From NCBI RefSeq assembly GCF_016863275.1, contig NZ_BOOO01000024.1, positions 1-64,000 of the forward strand: a DNA stretch of 64,000 nt, written 5' to 3'. The position numbers were made by a program, and so were the translations under genes. The stretch is from Planotetraspora mira. GTDB taxonomy: Bacteria; Actinomycetota; Actinomycetes; Streptosporangiales; Streptosporangiaceae. Shown here one piece after another: positions 25,322-34,950 of this stretch; the stretch's first letter is position 1; every line of letters starts with the position of its first letter. The notes under the pieces were generated by a model that made no database searches, was not told the DNA's origin, and worked only from the letters and a program-made list of their open reading frames with translations.

Positions 25322-25410
25322 TGGTGTCCGAGGGGGGACTTGAACCCCCATGCCCATCACTGGGCACTAGCACCTCAAGCTAGCGCGTCTGCCTATTCCG
25401 CCACCCGGAC
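25322..25410 (-). tRNA. tRNA-Leu (anticodon GAG), CCA encoded
   Basis: Acceptor GTCCGGG pairs with CTCGGAC (one G-U). The anticodon stem CTAGC/GCTAG encloses loop TTGAGGT, giving anticodon GAG, which reads CUC and CUU. A long variable arm (GTGCCCAGTGATGGGCAT) marks the leucine class II shape; the T-arm is GGGGGTTCAAGTCCCCC. The 3' ACCA is encoded. Confidence 0.97.
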
Positions 25411-25626
25411 GTGGTGCCTGCACGCGAGACCGTCATCCCGCGTCGGCTGATACAGATTAGCACTGTCCCGTGGCTGGTTCATACCGAGAATCAGGCGCCG
25501 TACGGCTTGCGCCCGGCCCGTGGTGATGACCCGGGGCGGCCGACGGCAGGATGGAGACGCGAGCCGTCCAGGCCGCATGCCGTACAAGATCGCAAGCCGA
25601 CCCGGCAGCGAGCGCGAGGAGGCGCA

Positions 25627-26937
25627 ATGACCCCATTGAACGGCGAGGACGAGGTCGTCGAGCTGTGTGGCGACCTCATCCGGATCGACTCGACGAACGC
25701 CGGGGACAACTCCGGCCCCGGTGAGCGGAAGGCCGCGGAATACGTGGCGGCCAAGCTCGCCGACGTGGGCCTCGAGCCGCAGATCCTCGAGTCCGACAAC
25801 GGGCGGGCGAACGTGATCGCCCGCATCGAGGGGGCCGACCCCGGCCGGGACGCCCTGCTGCTCCACGGGCATCTGGACGTGGTGCCGTTCACCGCGTCCG
25901 ACTGGCGGCACCATCCGCTGAGCGGCGAGGTCGCCGACGGCTGCGTCTGGGGGCGCGGTGCGGTCGACATGAAGGACATGGACGCCATGATCCTCGCCGT
26001 CGTACGGCAGCGCCTCAGCGCCGGCCGCAAGCCTCCGCGTGACATCGTGCTCGCCTTCACGGCGGACGAGGAGGCGGGCGGCAACTACGGCGCGCAGTGG
26101 CTGACGGAGAACCACCGTCACCTCTTCGACGGTTGCACGGAGGCGATCGGGGAGGTCGGCGGCTTCAGCGTGACCATGGGCGCGCAGGACGGAGGCTCGC
26201 GCCGGCTCTACCTGATCGAGGCGGCGGAGAAGGGCATCGCCTGGATGCGGCTGACCGCCAAGGGCAGGGCCGGTCACGGCTCGATGCTGAACGACGAGAA
26301 CGCGGTCACCGAGCTCGCCGAGGCCGTCGGGCGTCTCGGCCGCTATGAATGGCCCGTACGGCTCACCTCCACCGTCCAGGCCTTCTTCGATGAGGTTTTC
26401 GAGGTCGAGGTGAAGGCCGAGGACGCCGAGGCGGCGGTGGCCGAGCTCGGCCTGCTCGCCCGCATGATCGGCGCCACGCTGCGCAATACGGCCAACCCGA
26501 CCATGCTCGCGGCGGGGTACAAGGCCAACGTCATCCCGCAGGCGGCGACGGCTCACGTCGACGGGCGGTTCCTCCCGGGATACGAGGACGAGTTCTTCCA
26601 GACGGTCGACGAGCTTCTCGGGCCGAACGTCACCAGGGAGTTCGTCTACCACGACGTCGCGGTCGAGACCTCTTTCACCGGGCCTTTGGTCAAGGCGATG
26701 GCTGATGCGCTGCATGAGGAGGACCCCGGGGCGAAGGTCGTCCCGTACACCCTCAGTGGGGGGACGGACCTCAAGGCCTTCAGCCGGCTCGGGATACGCG
26801 GGTTCGGCTTCGCGCCGCTCCAGCTTCCCCCGGACTTGGACTTCTCCGGGATGTTCCATGGCATCGACGAGCGGGTTCCGGTTGATTCGCTCCGATTTGG
26901 GGTTCGAGTTCTTGACCGATTCCTCGATTACTGCTGA
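25627..26937 (+). CDS. M20-family metallopeptidase (ArgE/DapE/CPG2 type)
   Basis: 436 residues. Metal ligands are seen in HGHLDVVPF (about residue 80), WGRGAVDMKDMDAM and FTADEEAGGN, with a dimerisation domain in the middle (TAKGRAGHGSMLNDENAVTEL) and a late His in the FHGIDERVP segment. M20 members are di-zinc peptidases or deacylases; actinobacterial copies like this are usually annotated as dipeptidases. ATG 25627 has GAGGAG 7 nt upstream. Monocistronic between tRNA-Leu (divergent) and a small membrane protein gene. Confidence 0.92.
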   Translation: MTPLNGEDEVVELCGDLIRIDSTNAGDNSGPGERKAAEYVAAKLADVGLEPQILESDNGRANVIARIEGADPGRDALLLHGHLDVVPFTASDWRHHPLSGEVADGCVWGRGAVDMKDMDAMILAVVRQRLSAGRKPPRDIVLAFTADEEAGGNYGAQWLTENHRHLFDGCTEAIGEVGGFSVTMGAQDGGSRRLYLIEAAEKGIAWMRLTAKGRAGHGSMLNDENAVTELAEAVGRLGRYEWPVRLTSTVQAFFDEVFEVEVKAEDAEAAVAELGLLARMIGATLRNTANPTMLAAGYKANVIPQAATAHVDGRFLPGYEDEFFQTVDELLGPNVTREFVYHDVAVETSFTGPLVKAMADALHEEDPGAKVVPYTLSGGTDLKAFSRLGIRGFGFAPLQLPPDLDFSGMFHGIDERVPVDSLRFGVRVLDRFLDYC

Positions 26938-26945
26938 GAAATCTC

Positions 26946-26973
26946 TTGTGATCACGTGGTGTGCGGCTACAGT
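26946..26973 (+). promoter_or_regulatory. Putative promoter of the small membrane protein gene
   Basis: TTGTGA (26946-26951), 16-bp spacer, TACAGT (26968-26973). GTGATCAC inside the spacer region is a short palindrome. Confidence 0.45.
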
Positions 26974-27031
26974 GACTCTGCGTTGAGGGCGGGATCCGCA
27001 CCGGGCGGACTCCACGGACTCGGGAGGTCGT

Positions 27032-27655
27032 GTGACGCGCACGCCGGAGCTGCAGTGGGGGGCGTTCATGCCCGCCGCTGTCCGGTGCGCGTCCGCCGGT
27101 CCCGAGTCCGGCAGGGGAAACCGGATGGCGCGGTTCGCGGCCGGTTCCCGTCTGGGTCCCCTTCTGGTCATCGGCGGGCTGATCGCCGTCGGATGGCTGC
27201 TCGGTGTGATCTTCGGTGTCTTCGGCACGGCGACGTCCGTGGCGCAGACGGCCCTCTCGCATGTCGCTGCCGGATCGGCGCTCTCCGATGTTTTCCCCAC
27301 GGCGGACTCCAGCGGATCGCTCGCTACGAGCGCCGACGGGGTCTCCACGGGGAGTTCCGGTGATTTCCCCACGGCGAGTGACAACGCCCCGGCGAATGCC
27401 GCGGCCATGGCGGGGCGCACGGTCGACGGGCTGACCAGCCAGTCGAAGCCCGTGCTCCCCTCACCGTCCACTGTGGACCACGCCCCGGACAACCATGGGC
27501 TGGTCCCACAGACGGGCAGTGGATCCTCCCTGTTCGGGGATCTCGCGCGGCCCATTCTCGAGCCGCGTCTCTCTTCGCTGCCCGCCCCCTTGGCGGCAGT
27601 GGTTCCCCCGGTCGTCCGCACAGCGGCGGATGACCCTTCTTTCTCTCCAGACTGA
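27032..27655 (+). CDS. Small membrane protein of unknown function
   Basis: 207 residues from GTG 27032 (GGGAGG upstream); Met32 is a possible later start. One strong membrane segment (LGPLLVIGGLIAVGWLLGVIFGVFG) is followed by a Ser/Ala/Pro-rich, apparently disordered region to the end. No Cys pair, no repeat and no known domain. It precedes the chaplin-like gene on the same strand, and both are surface-type proteins, but a terminator-like dyad lies between them. Confidence 0.6.
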   Translation: MTRTPELQWGAFMPAAVRCASAGPESGRGNRMARFAAGSRLGPLLVIGGLIAVGWLLGVIFGVFGTATSVAQTALSHVAAGSALSDVFPTADSSGSLATSADGVSTGSSGDFPTASDNAPANAAAMAGRTVDGLTSQSKPVLPSPSTVDHAPDNHGLVPQTGSGSSLFGDLARPILEPRLSSLPAPLAAVVPPVVRTAADDPSFSPD

Positions 27656-27663
27656 TCCCGCCT

Positions 27664-27699
27664 CGGCACCGGGTCTCCGTTCGACGGCGACCGGTGCCG
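27664..27699 (+). terminator. Putative terminator after the small membrane protein gene
   Basis: CGGCACCGG / CCGGTGCCG, 9-bp perfect stem with an 18-nt loop, 9 bp after the stop. Confidence 0.5.
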
Positions 27700-27863
27700 G
27701 CGCCTGCCCTGAGCCGTTCACATACGGCCCGGCCGGTTCCGCGCGGGTGAAGCGGAATCTCTCCATCTCGTGACTGACGATCCAAGGTCCAGTGGTGCCT
27801 TGGCCTGGACGCATGTCCCGAGTTGTCAGGAAACCCCCTAAGAACGACCTAGGAGCATTCATT

Positions 27864-29840
27864 ATGCGAACGTGGGCGAAGGGCTCAGCCCCCGCGGCGT
27901 TTCTCGCCGCCGGCGTCATGGCCCTCGGCAGCGGTACGGCTCACGCCGACACCGTGGGCGACGGCTCGATCGGTGGCGGCAACCAGCTCAACCTGCCGAT
28001 AACCGTGCCGATCGACATCAGCGGGAACGCCGTGGCCATCGCCGGCGACGCCGACGCGTCCTCCAAGGGCGGAGCGTCGGTTCAGGGCGGGAACGGCGGT
28101 GGCATCTCGGGCCGGACCTCGGGGGCGCACAGCATCCTCGGCGGCAACCAGGCCAACGTGCCGATCACGGCGCCGATCAACGCCTGTGGCAACGCGGTGT
28201 CGTTGTTCGGGAACGCCGACGCGGGCTGCAAGGGCGGCTCGACGGTCAAGAACTCCGGCAGTGGCGGCGCCGGCGGCAACGTCACCTCGGGCCGCTCGTC
28301 CATCCTGGGCGGCAACCAGATCGTCGCGCCGATCACGGCGCCGATCAACGCCTGTGGCAACTCCGTGGCGATCTTCGGCAACGCGACCGCCGGCTGCAAG
28401 GGCGGCGCCTCGGTCCAGAACTCCGGGAGGGGCGGCGCGGGCGGCAACCGTACGTCCGGCCGCTCGTCCATCCTGGGCGGCAACCAGATCATCGCGCCCA
28501 TCACCGCGCCGATCAACGTCTGCGGCAACTCCGTCGCCGTCCTCGGCCGGGCGTTCTCCGGATGCCAGGGCGGCTCGTCCGTCTCCGGTGGCGGCGGCCA
28601 CGGACACGGCGGCTACGGCGGCTGGAAGGGCGGCGGCCACGGTGGCTGGAACGGTGGCTGGAACGGTGGCTGGAAGGGGCACGGCGGCTCGACCGGCCGT
28701 AACACCACCGACGGCCGTTCGTCCATCGGCGGCGGCAACCAGGTGGTCGCGCCGATCACGGCTCCGGTCAACGTGTGCGGCAACGCGATCAGCAACGGCA
28801 GCGCGAGCTGCGGTGGCGGCGTCAGCGTCAAGCGGCCGAAGCCCGGTGGCTGGAGCGGCCGTAACACCACCGACGGCCGTTCGTCCATCGGCGGCGGCAA
28901 CCAGGTGGTCGCGCCGATCACCCTGCCGATCAACATCTGCGGCAACGCCGTGGCGCTCGCCGGCGACGCCTTCGCGGGCTGCCGCGGCGGTGCGTCCGTG
29001 AAGGGCGGCTGGGGTGCGGGTGGCGCGGGCCACAACGTCACTTCGGGCCGTTCGTCCATCCTGGGCGGCAACCAGATCGTCGCCCCGATCACGGCTCCCA
29101 TCAACGCCTGCGGCAACGCCATCGCGGTGCTCGGCCGGTCGAACGCGAACTGCGCGGGCGGCGCCTCGGTCCTCGGCGGTGTCGGCGGAGGCAACAACAC
29201 CACCTCGGGCCGGTACGGAATCCTCGCGGGCAACCAGATCGTCGCCCCGATCACGGCTCCGGTGAACGTGTGCGGCAACGCCGTCGCCGTTCTGGGCGAC
29301 GCGGCCGCCGGCTGCCTGGGCGGCGCCCAGGTCGGCTCGCACCACGGCCGTTACGACCGCCACGGCTGGGGCCGGACGCAGCACCAGGCCGCGTCTCGTG
29401 ACGCGATGTCCGCGCTTCCGGGTGTCCCGGCGCTGTCGAGCCTCAAGGAGGCCAACGGCGTTCCCCAGCAGATGAGCGCCGCCGCGGCCCCGTCGGCGCC
29501 GGCCGTGGGCGACCTGCCGAGCATGGCGGGCCTCCCCGCGCTGCCGGGCGCGCCCACCGGTTCCGGCAAGCTCCCCAGCGGCAGCCTGGACAAGACGGCA
29601 CGCACCCTGACCGGCCAGGACACCGTCAGCGGCATGACTGACGCACTGCCGGTGAGCGACCTCGGCGAGGCCACCGACGTGCTGCCCCTCAAGAACCTCG
29701 GCCTGATGAGCGCGGAGCAGCCGGTCGGCGTGACCGGGATGAACTCCGGTTCGCTGGCCGCCCTGCTCCTTGGTGCCATGTTCGCCGCTTCGGCGAGCCT
29801 GTTCGCCGTGACCCGGCGCATCCGCGTCGGCCGGAAGTGA
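27864..29840 (+). CDS. Large chaplin-like protein with eight repeats
   Basis: 658 residues. Signal peptide (cut near GTAHA) then eight repeats of the form S-I-x-G-G-N-Q-x-x-x-P-I-T-x-P-[IV]-N-x-C-G-N-[AS], each ending in a G-C-x-G-G turn: the chaplin signature of two Cys around a hydrophobic beta-forming core. Repeat 1 lacks both Cys (DISGNAVAI, SSKGG). Spacers are Gly-rich, one with GHGGYGGWKGGGHGG. The C-terminal region is Pro/Leu-rich, with a membrane helix (LAALLLGAMFAASASLFAV) and tail RRIRVGRK. Ahead of the helix VGVTG could be a decayed sortase signal; no LAxTG is seen. Chaplins coat aerial hyphae with amyloid; known ones have one or two domains, so eight is unusual. ATG has AGGAG 8 nt upstream. 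Confidence 0.88.
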   Translation: MRTWAKGSAPAAFLAAGVMALGSGTAHADTVGDGSIGGGNQLNLPITVPIDISGNAVAIAGDADASSKGGASVQGGNGGGISGRTSGAHSILGGNQANVPITAPINACGNAVSLFGNADAGCKGGSTVKNSGSGGAGGNVTSGRSSILGGNQIVAPITAPINACGNSVAIFGNATAGCKGGASVQNSGRGGAGGNRTSGRSSILGGNQIIAPITAPINVCGNSVAVLGRAFSGCQGGSSVSGGGGHGHGGYGGWKGGGHGGWNGGWNGGWKGHGGSTGRNTTDGRSSIGGGNQVVAPITAPVNVCGNAISNGSASCGGGVSVKRPKPGGWSGRNTTDGRSSIGGGNQVVAPITLPINICGNAVALAGDAFAGCRGGASVKGGWGAGGAGHNVTSGRSSILGGNQIVAPITAPINACGNAIAVLGRSNANCAGGASVLGGVGGGNNTTSGRYGILAGNQIVAPITAPVNVCGNAVAVLGDAAAGCLGGAQVGSHHGRYDRHGWGRTQHQAASRDAMSALPGVPALSSLKEANGVPQQMSAAAAPSAPAVGDLPSMAGLPALPGAPTGSGKLPSGSLDKTARTLTGQDTVSGMTDALPVSDLGEATDVLPLKNLGLMSAEQPVGVTGMNSGSLAALLLGAMFAASASLFAVTRRIRVGRK

Positions 29841-29858
29841 CTCCAGCCCGAAGCGACT

Positions 29859-29881
29859 CCGGCCGGGGCTGACCCGGCCGG
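29859..29881 (+). terminator. Terminator of the chaplin-like gene
   Basis: CCGGCCGGG-GCTGA-CCCGGCCGG, perfect 9-bp stem, 18 bp after the stop. Confidence 0.75.
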
Positions 29882-30097
29882 AACTGATCCCAGCGGGAAC
29901 TCGTTCCGGCTGGACGTAGCACCAAGCCCTTCACAGCTTTCCGCCGGAAGACGCCCAGTAGAGGTGGTTGGGGCGGAAAGTAACAAATATCACTCGTCCG
30001 CGTCAGGGTGCGGGACGGCGCATCGGTCGCCTGTCCAGCGCCGGGCGCGGACGACCAGAGACGCTCCCCCGCCGTCCAGGCGGTGGTGAGCACAGAT

Positions 30098-30138
30098 GCT
30101 TTGCCCGTTCCGGGGGCGCGGCCCGGGGCGGGCAAAGC
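30098..30138 (-). terminator. Terminator of the DUF5703 gene
   Basis: GCTTTGCCCG / CGGGCAAAGC (10 bp) with an inner CCGGG/CCCGG stem. It lies 31 bp past the DUF5703 stop and may work in both directions. Between it and the chaplin terminator (29882-30097) I see no gene. Confidence 0.75.
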
Positions 30139-30169
30139 GCATTTGGCCGGTCGGTCGTGCGAGTATTAC

Positions 30170-30355
30170 TCACATCGTCCGAACAGCGCGGATGACCTTG
30201 CGGCGCAGCCGGATACGTCTGCTGCCGTCGGGATACAGCCGCAGACGATCGATCTCCCAGCTTCCGTGCTGGGCATGCTCCGTCAGCATTTGCCTGGCCA
30301 CCTCCCGCGAGGTGTCGCGTGGCAGATAGATGTCCATGTAGGAGTAATCCAGCAC
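30170..30355 (-). CDS. DUF5703-family small protein
   Basis: 61 residues, start GTG 30355 with GGAGA about 10 nt upstream. MLDYSYMDIYLPRDTSREVA and the basic end RLRRKVIRAVRTM are the family hallmark; the protein is a conserved small actinobacterial protein encoded near topA. Charged throughout, with no membrane segment or Cys. Function unknown. It is divergent from topA across a 283-bp promoter region. Confidence 0.85.
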   Translation of the reverse strand: MLDYSYMDIYLPRDTSREVARQMLTEHAQHGSWEIDRLRLYPDGSRRIRLRRKVIRAVRTM

Positions 30356-30638
30356 AGCGATTAGTCTCCGAGGGGCGTGCTAGGGAACCCGAACGGCTCT
30401 ATTCTGCGTCCTCGTGGATAACGGGTCCAGGTGGGTTACATCCTCGGACAGAACCGGGTAGCCCGAGAGGGAAGGACTTGCGGATCCAGGTACCTTCAAA
30501 TCGGCTCCCTGGCCGGGGACGAGCGAGGCGGCAGGCGCTGTGCCGCCCGGGGCCGGAGAGACGAAGGACACCAGTGATCGGGAACGCAAGGCCCGGAAAC
30601 ACGGGGAACGAACAGCGAACAGCGAGGTAGGAAGCAGC

Positions 30639-33314
30639 GTGCCAGCCAATAACGGCAACGCCGGCGGAACCCGCCTGGTGATCGTCGAGTCGCCTGCCAA
30701 GGCGAAGACGATCGCCGGGTACCTCGGGCGCGGCTACATCGTGGAGTCCAGCATCGGGCACATCCGTGACCTCCCGGAGAAGGCCGATGACATCCCGGAG
30801 AAGTTCAAGGGAGAGGCCTGGGCACGTCTCGGCGTCAACGTCGACCATGAGTTCGAGCCGCTGTACGTCGTCAACCCCGACAAGAGGTCGCAGGTCTCCA
30901 AGCTGAAGCAGCTGCTCAAAGAGGCCGACGAGCTTTACCTCGCCACTGACGAGGACCGCGAGGGCGAGGCCATCGCGTGGCACCTGCGTGAGGTGCTCAA
31001 GCCGAAGATCCCGGTGCACCGGATGGTCTTCCACGAGATCACGCCGCACGCCATCCAGGACGCGGTGTCCAATCCCCGCGATCTCAATCTCCGGCTCGTC
31101 GACGCCCAGGAGACCCGCCGGATCCTGGACCGTCTCTACGGTTACGAGGTCAGCCCCGTCCTGTGGAAGAAGGTCAAGCCGCGGCTGTCGGCAGGCCGCG
31201 TCCAGTCGGTGGCGACCCGGTTGGTCGTCGAGCGCGAGCGGGAGCGCATGGCGTTTACCGCCGCCAACTACTGGGACCTGCAGGCGCTGTTCGACACGGG
31301 CCGCGCGGCCGACGACCCGAGCACCTTCACGGCCACGCTGACCGGGGTCGACGGCAAGCGCGTCGCCCAGGGCCGCGACTTCGCCTCCACAGGCACCCTG
31401 AAGAGCGCGGGCGTCCTCCACCTCGACGAGGCGTCCGCCGGAGCCCTGGCGGGCAGGCTCTCCGACACCTCCTACGCCGTCCGGTCCGTCGAGCGGAAGC
31501 CGTACACGCGAAAGCCGTACGCGCCGTTCCGGACCACGACGTTGCAGCAGGAGGCGAGCCGCAAGCTGGGCTTCTCCGCGAAGTACACGATGCAGGTCGC
31601 CCAGCGGCTCTACGAGAACGGGTTCATCACCTACATGCGTACCGACAGCATCACGCTGTCGGAGACGGCCGTGGCCGCCGCGCGAGGCCAGGCCATCAAG
31701 CTGTACGGCTCGGCCTACGTGCCCGACAAGCCGCGCGTCTACACGAGCAAGGTGAAGAACGCGCAGGAGGCCCACGAGGCGATCCGCCCGTCCGGCGAGG
31801 AGTTCCGCACGCCCGGTGAGACCGGGCTGTCCGGCGACATGTTCCGGCTGTACGAGCTGATCTGGCAGCGCACGGTCGCGTCCCAGATGAAGGACGCCGT
31901 GGGCGAGTCCGTGTCGGTCAAGGTCGCCGGCACGTCGAGCACCGGGGAGAGCGTCGAGTTCAGCGCCACCGGCCGGACGATCACGTTCTACGGGTTCCTC
32001 AAGGCGTACGTCGAGGGTGCGGACGATCCGGCCACCGACCGGGACGACTCGGAGAAGCGACTGCCCAACCTGGCCGAAGGCGACCGGCTGACGGCGAGGG
32101 ACCTGACCGCGCTGGGCCACTCGACCAAGCCGCCCGCCCGCTACACCGAGGCGTCGCTGGTCAAGGAGCTGGAAGACCGCGAGATCGGCCGTCCGTCGAC
32201 GTACGCGTCGATCATCGGGACGATCCTCGACCGGGGGTACGTCTTCAAGAAGGGCACCGCCCTGGTGCCCTCCTTCCTGGCCTTCGCCGTGGTCAACCTG
32301 CTGGAACAGCACTTCGGCAACCTGGTCGACTACGACTTCACCGCCGACATGGAGAAGGTCCTCGACGACATCGCCAACGACCGGGCCGAGCGGGTGCCCG
32401 AGTTGCGCCGGTTCTACTACGGCGAAGAGGGCGACGAGGGTCTCAAGGAGATGGTCACCGACCTCGGCGAGATCGACGCCAAGGAGATCAGCTCGTTCGC
32501 GATCAGGGGCAGCGACATCGTGATCAGGGTCGGCCGGTACGGGCCGTACCTCGACCGTGAGGGCGCCCGGGTGAACATCCCGGAGGACATGACCCCCGAC
32601 GAGCTGACCGCCGACAAGGCCGAGGAGTTGTTCTCGCGCCCGAACGGCGATCGCGAACTCGGCGTCGACCCGGCCACCGGCCGCACGATCGTGGCCAAGG
32701 ACGGCCGGTTCGGCCCCTACGTCACCGAGATCCTGCCGGAGGAGCAGCCGCCCGCCGACACGAAGAAGCGGACCAGGAAGGCCGACGTCGTCAAGCCGCG
32801 CACCGGCTCGCTGTTCAAGACGATGTCCCTGGACACGATCACCCTTCAGCAGGCGCTGATGTTGCTGACGCTTCCCCGCGTGGTCGGTGAGATCGACGGG
32901 GAGGAGGTGACCGCCCAGAACGGCAGGTTCGGCCCGTACATCAAGAGGGGCACGGACTCCAGGTCCCTCACGTCCGAGGACGACCTGCTGACGGTCACGA
33001 TCGAGCAGGCCAAGGAGCTGTTCGCGCAGCCGAAGCCGCGTGGCCGTGGCCGGGCGGCGGCCGCACCGCCGCTGCGTGAGCTGGGTGTGGATCCGAACTC
33101 CAAGAAGCCGGTCGTGGTGAAGGAGGGCCGCTTCGGGCCCTACGTCACCGACGGGGAGACCAACGCGTCCCTCCGCAAGGGCGACGGTGTCGAAGAGATC
33201 ACGATCGAGCGCGCGGCCGAGTTGCTCGCGGAGCGCAGGGAGCGGGCGCCGGCTCCGAAGAAGCCCGCCACCAGGGCGAAGACGACCACGAAGAAGCCCG
33301 CCGCCAAGTCCTGA
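30639..33314 (+). CDS. topA: DNA topoisomerase I (type IA)
   Basis: 891 residues. TOPRIM domain at the N-terminus (RLVIVESPAKAKTI, ATDEDREGEAIAWHL with the metal-binding DxD), and catalytic Y332 in GFITYMRTDS. The C-terminal third holds repeats of the form GRFGPY (five visible: VGRYGPY, DGRFGPY, NGRFGPY, EGRFGPY), ending in a Lys-rich tail (KKPATRAKTTTKKPAAKS). No Cys4 zinc fingers, as in other actinobacterial TopA. It relaxes negative supercoils through a 5'-phosphotyrosine. GTG 30639 has TAGGAAG upstream; a longer in-frame reading is not conserved-looking. Confidence 0.97.
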   Translation: MPANNGNAGGTRLVIVESPAKAKTIAGYLGRGYIVESSIGHIRDLPEKADDIPEKFKGEAWARLGVNVDHEFEPLYVVNPDKRSQVSKLKQLLKEADELYLATDEDREGEAIAWHLREVLKPKIPVHRMVFHEITPHAIQDAVSNPRDLNLRLVDAQETRRILDRLYGYEVSPVLWKKVKPRLSAGRVQSVATRLVVERERERMAFTAANYWDLQALFDTGRAADDPSTFTATLTGVDGKRVAQGRDFASTGTLKSAGVLHLDEASAGALAGRLSDTSYAVRSVERKPYTRKPYAPFRTTTLQQEASRKLGFSAKYTMQVAQRLYENGFITYMRTDSITLSETAVAAARGQAIKLYGSAYVPDKPRVYTSKVKNAQEAHEAIRPSGEEFRTPGETGLSGDMFRLYELIWQRTVASQMKDAVGESVSVKVAGTSSTGESVEFSATGRTITFYGFLKAYVEGADDPATDRDDSEKRLPNLAEGDRLTARDLTALGHSTKPPARYTEASLVKELEDREIGRPSTYASIIGTILDRGYVFKKGTALVPSFLAFAVVNLLEQHFGNLVDYDFTADMEKVLDDIANDRAERVPELRRFYYGEEGDEGLKEMVTDLGEIDAKEISSFAIRGSDIVIRVGRYGPYLDREGARVNIPEDMTPDELTADKAEELFSRPNGDRELGVDPATGRTIVAKDGRFGPYVTEILPEEQPPADTKKRTRKADVVKPRTGSLFKTMSLDTITLQQALMLLTLPRVVGEIDGEEVTAQNGRFGPYIKRGTDSRSLTSEDDLLTVTIEQAKELFAQPKPRGRGRAAAAPPLRELGVDPNSKKPVVVKEGRFGPYVTDGETNASLRKGDGVEEITIERAAELLAERRERAPAPKKPATRAKTTTKKPAAKS

Positions 33315-33397
33315 GGCGGCGGCGGGTCCGCCGGGGGCGGCGCGCTTGTCGGCGGTAGCTCATAGCATCGTCGTCAGCCGGTCGAGGGGAGTCCGTC

Positions 33398-34768
33398 GTG
33401 GGGTTTGGGATCGCCATCGTGGTGGCCGTGGCGGTCGTGCACTACTACCTGTGGCGACGCCTGATCCGGCCGGCGACGACGCCGGGATCGCGAGCGCGCC
33501 GGGTGGCGGTGTGGGCCCTGTTCCTGCTGGCCGCCCCGCTGGTGCTGACGCGTGCCGGCGGCCGGATCTTCGGCACCGGGTTCGAGCACTTCATCGCCTG
33601 GCCGGGCTACCTGTGGCTGGCGATCATGTTCTACCTGCTGGTGTTCGCGCTCGTCATGGAGATCCCGCGGGCCCTGGCCCTGCTGGCGGTGCGGCGGATC
33701 GAGCGCCGGGAGACCGGATCCACCGCGGCCGCCCCTGCCACCCCTGCCACCCCTGCCACCCCTGCCGCCCAGGATGAGCTGCCGGTGGCGGCGTTGGCGG
33801 CTTCCGGCGCATCCGCTCCCGAGGCCACCTCCGGGGCTTCGTCTCCCGCTCCCGCTGACATCACCTCGCACGGCCGGGACGACCGCCCCGAAGACGCGGC
33901 CGTCCCCCGCGAGGGCCGGATCGACCGGCGGATGTTCATCTCCCGTACGGCCTCCGCGGTCGTGGGCGTGGGTGCGCTCGCCACCGTGGGCTACGGCGTG
34001 GCCACAGCCCTGGGCGACCCGATCATCGAGCGTGTCCCGGTCCGTCTGGCCCGGCTGGACCCGCGGATGAACGGGCTGCGGATCGCCGTGGTCAGTGACA
34101 TCCACCTGGGCCCGCTGACGGGCATCGGGCACACCGAGCGCATCACCCGGATGATCAACGGGCTCCAGGCCGACGTGGTCACGATCGTCGGGGACCTGGT
34201 CGACGGCAGCGTCGCCGAGCTCGGCGCTCTCGCGGCTCCGCTCAAGGACCTGGAATCCCGCTACGGGGCGTATTTCGTCACCGGGAACCACGAGTACTAC
34301 ACGTCCGCAGGACCCCAGGAATGGATCGACGAGCTGGACTCCCTGGGGGTCCGGTCGCTGCGCAACGAGCGGGTCGAGATCAGCCACGCCGGAGCCGTGC
34401 TCGACCTCGCCGGGGTCAACGATCTGAACGGCGCGGCGTACGGAGACGGCCCCGACTTCGGCAAGGCCCTGGACGGCCGTGACGCCGCCCGGCCGGTCGT
34501 GCTGCTCGCCCACCAGCCGGTCCAGGTCGAGACGGCCGCGGAGCGTGGCGTCGACCTGCAGCTCTCCGGGCACACCCATGGCGGCCAGATAGCGCCGTTC
34601 AATCTGGTCGTCTCGCTGCAGCAGCCGGTGGTGGCGGGCCTCGCGGCGTTCCCGAGGGCCGGCGGGGGCGAGACACAGGTCTACGTCACCCGAGGCGCCG
34701 GTTACTGGGGACCGCCGGTCCGTGTCGGCGCTCCGCCCGAGATCACCCTCATCGAGCTGCACGCCTGA
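33398..34768 (+). CDS. Membrane-anchored metallophosphoesterase
   Basis: 456 residues. Four N-terminal hydrophobic segments (to about residue 100), a low-complexity Ala/Pro/Thr linker with a 9-bp DNA repeat, another hydrophobic stretch after DRRMFISR (about 185-205), then a calcineurin-like phosphoesterase domain with VSDIHLG, GDLVDG, GNHEYY and SGHTHGG metal-binding motifs. Related YkuE/YaeI-type enzymes act on lipid or nucleotide phosphates at the membrane. GTG 33398 follows GGGAG. It is 84 bp after topA. Confidence 0.9.
   Translation: MGFGIAIVVAVAVVHYYLWRRLIRPATTPGSRARRVAVWALFLLAAPLVLTRAGGRIFGTGFEHFIAWPGYLWLAIMFYLLVFALVMEIPRALALLAVRRIERRETGSTAAAPATPATPATPAAQDELPVAALAASGASAPEATSGASSPAPADITSHGRDDRPEDAAVPREGRIDRRMFISRTASAVVGVGALATVGYGVATALGDPIIERVPVRLARLDPRMNGLRIAVVSDIHLGPLTGIGHTERITRMINGLQADVVTIVGDLVDGSVAELGALAAPLKDLESRYGAYFVTGNHEYYTSAGPQEWIDELDSLGVRSLRNERVEISHAGAVLDLAGVNDLNGAAYGDGPDFGKALDGRDAARPVVLLAHQPVQVETAAERGVDLQLSGHTHGGQIAPFNLVVSLQQPVVAGLAAFPRAGGGETQVYVTRGAGYWGPPVRVGAPPEITLIELHA
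33732..33767 (+). repeat. 9-bp tandem repeat inside the phosphoesterase gene
   Basis: Four copies of CCCCTGCCA (the last ends in G), encoding a P-A-T run in the linker between membrane and catalytic parts. Slippage here would change linker length by three residues without a frameshift. Confidence 0.85.
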
Positions 34769-34950
34769 ATCCCCGGCGCGTTTGGCCCCTGCGCATATCT
34801 GTTGAAAAGGGGCAGTAGAAGCTGACTGTTCCTCGCGTCCACAGTGCGGGACAGGGCGGGACGTAATACCCTCAGGCGACGAGCAGGCGGGGCATATCCG
34901 GCCCGCTCGTCCCCCATACAGCCCAGCGAGCACCTGGATACGCTGACATC

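Noticed and set aside
25322-25410. tRNA as integration site of a mobile element
   Set aside because: No integrase, no repeated tRNA 3' end and ordinary genes on both sides.
27885-29384. Minus-strand frame across the chaplin-like gene
   Set aside because: Its repeats only mirror the DNA repeats of the true plus-strand gene; no RBS or domain.
30540-30638. Upstream in-frame start of topA
   Set aside because: The extension is Arg/Lys/Glu-rich without family character; GTG 30639 has an RBS and leads straight into the TOPRIM domain.
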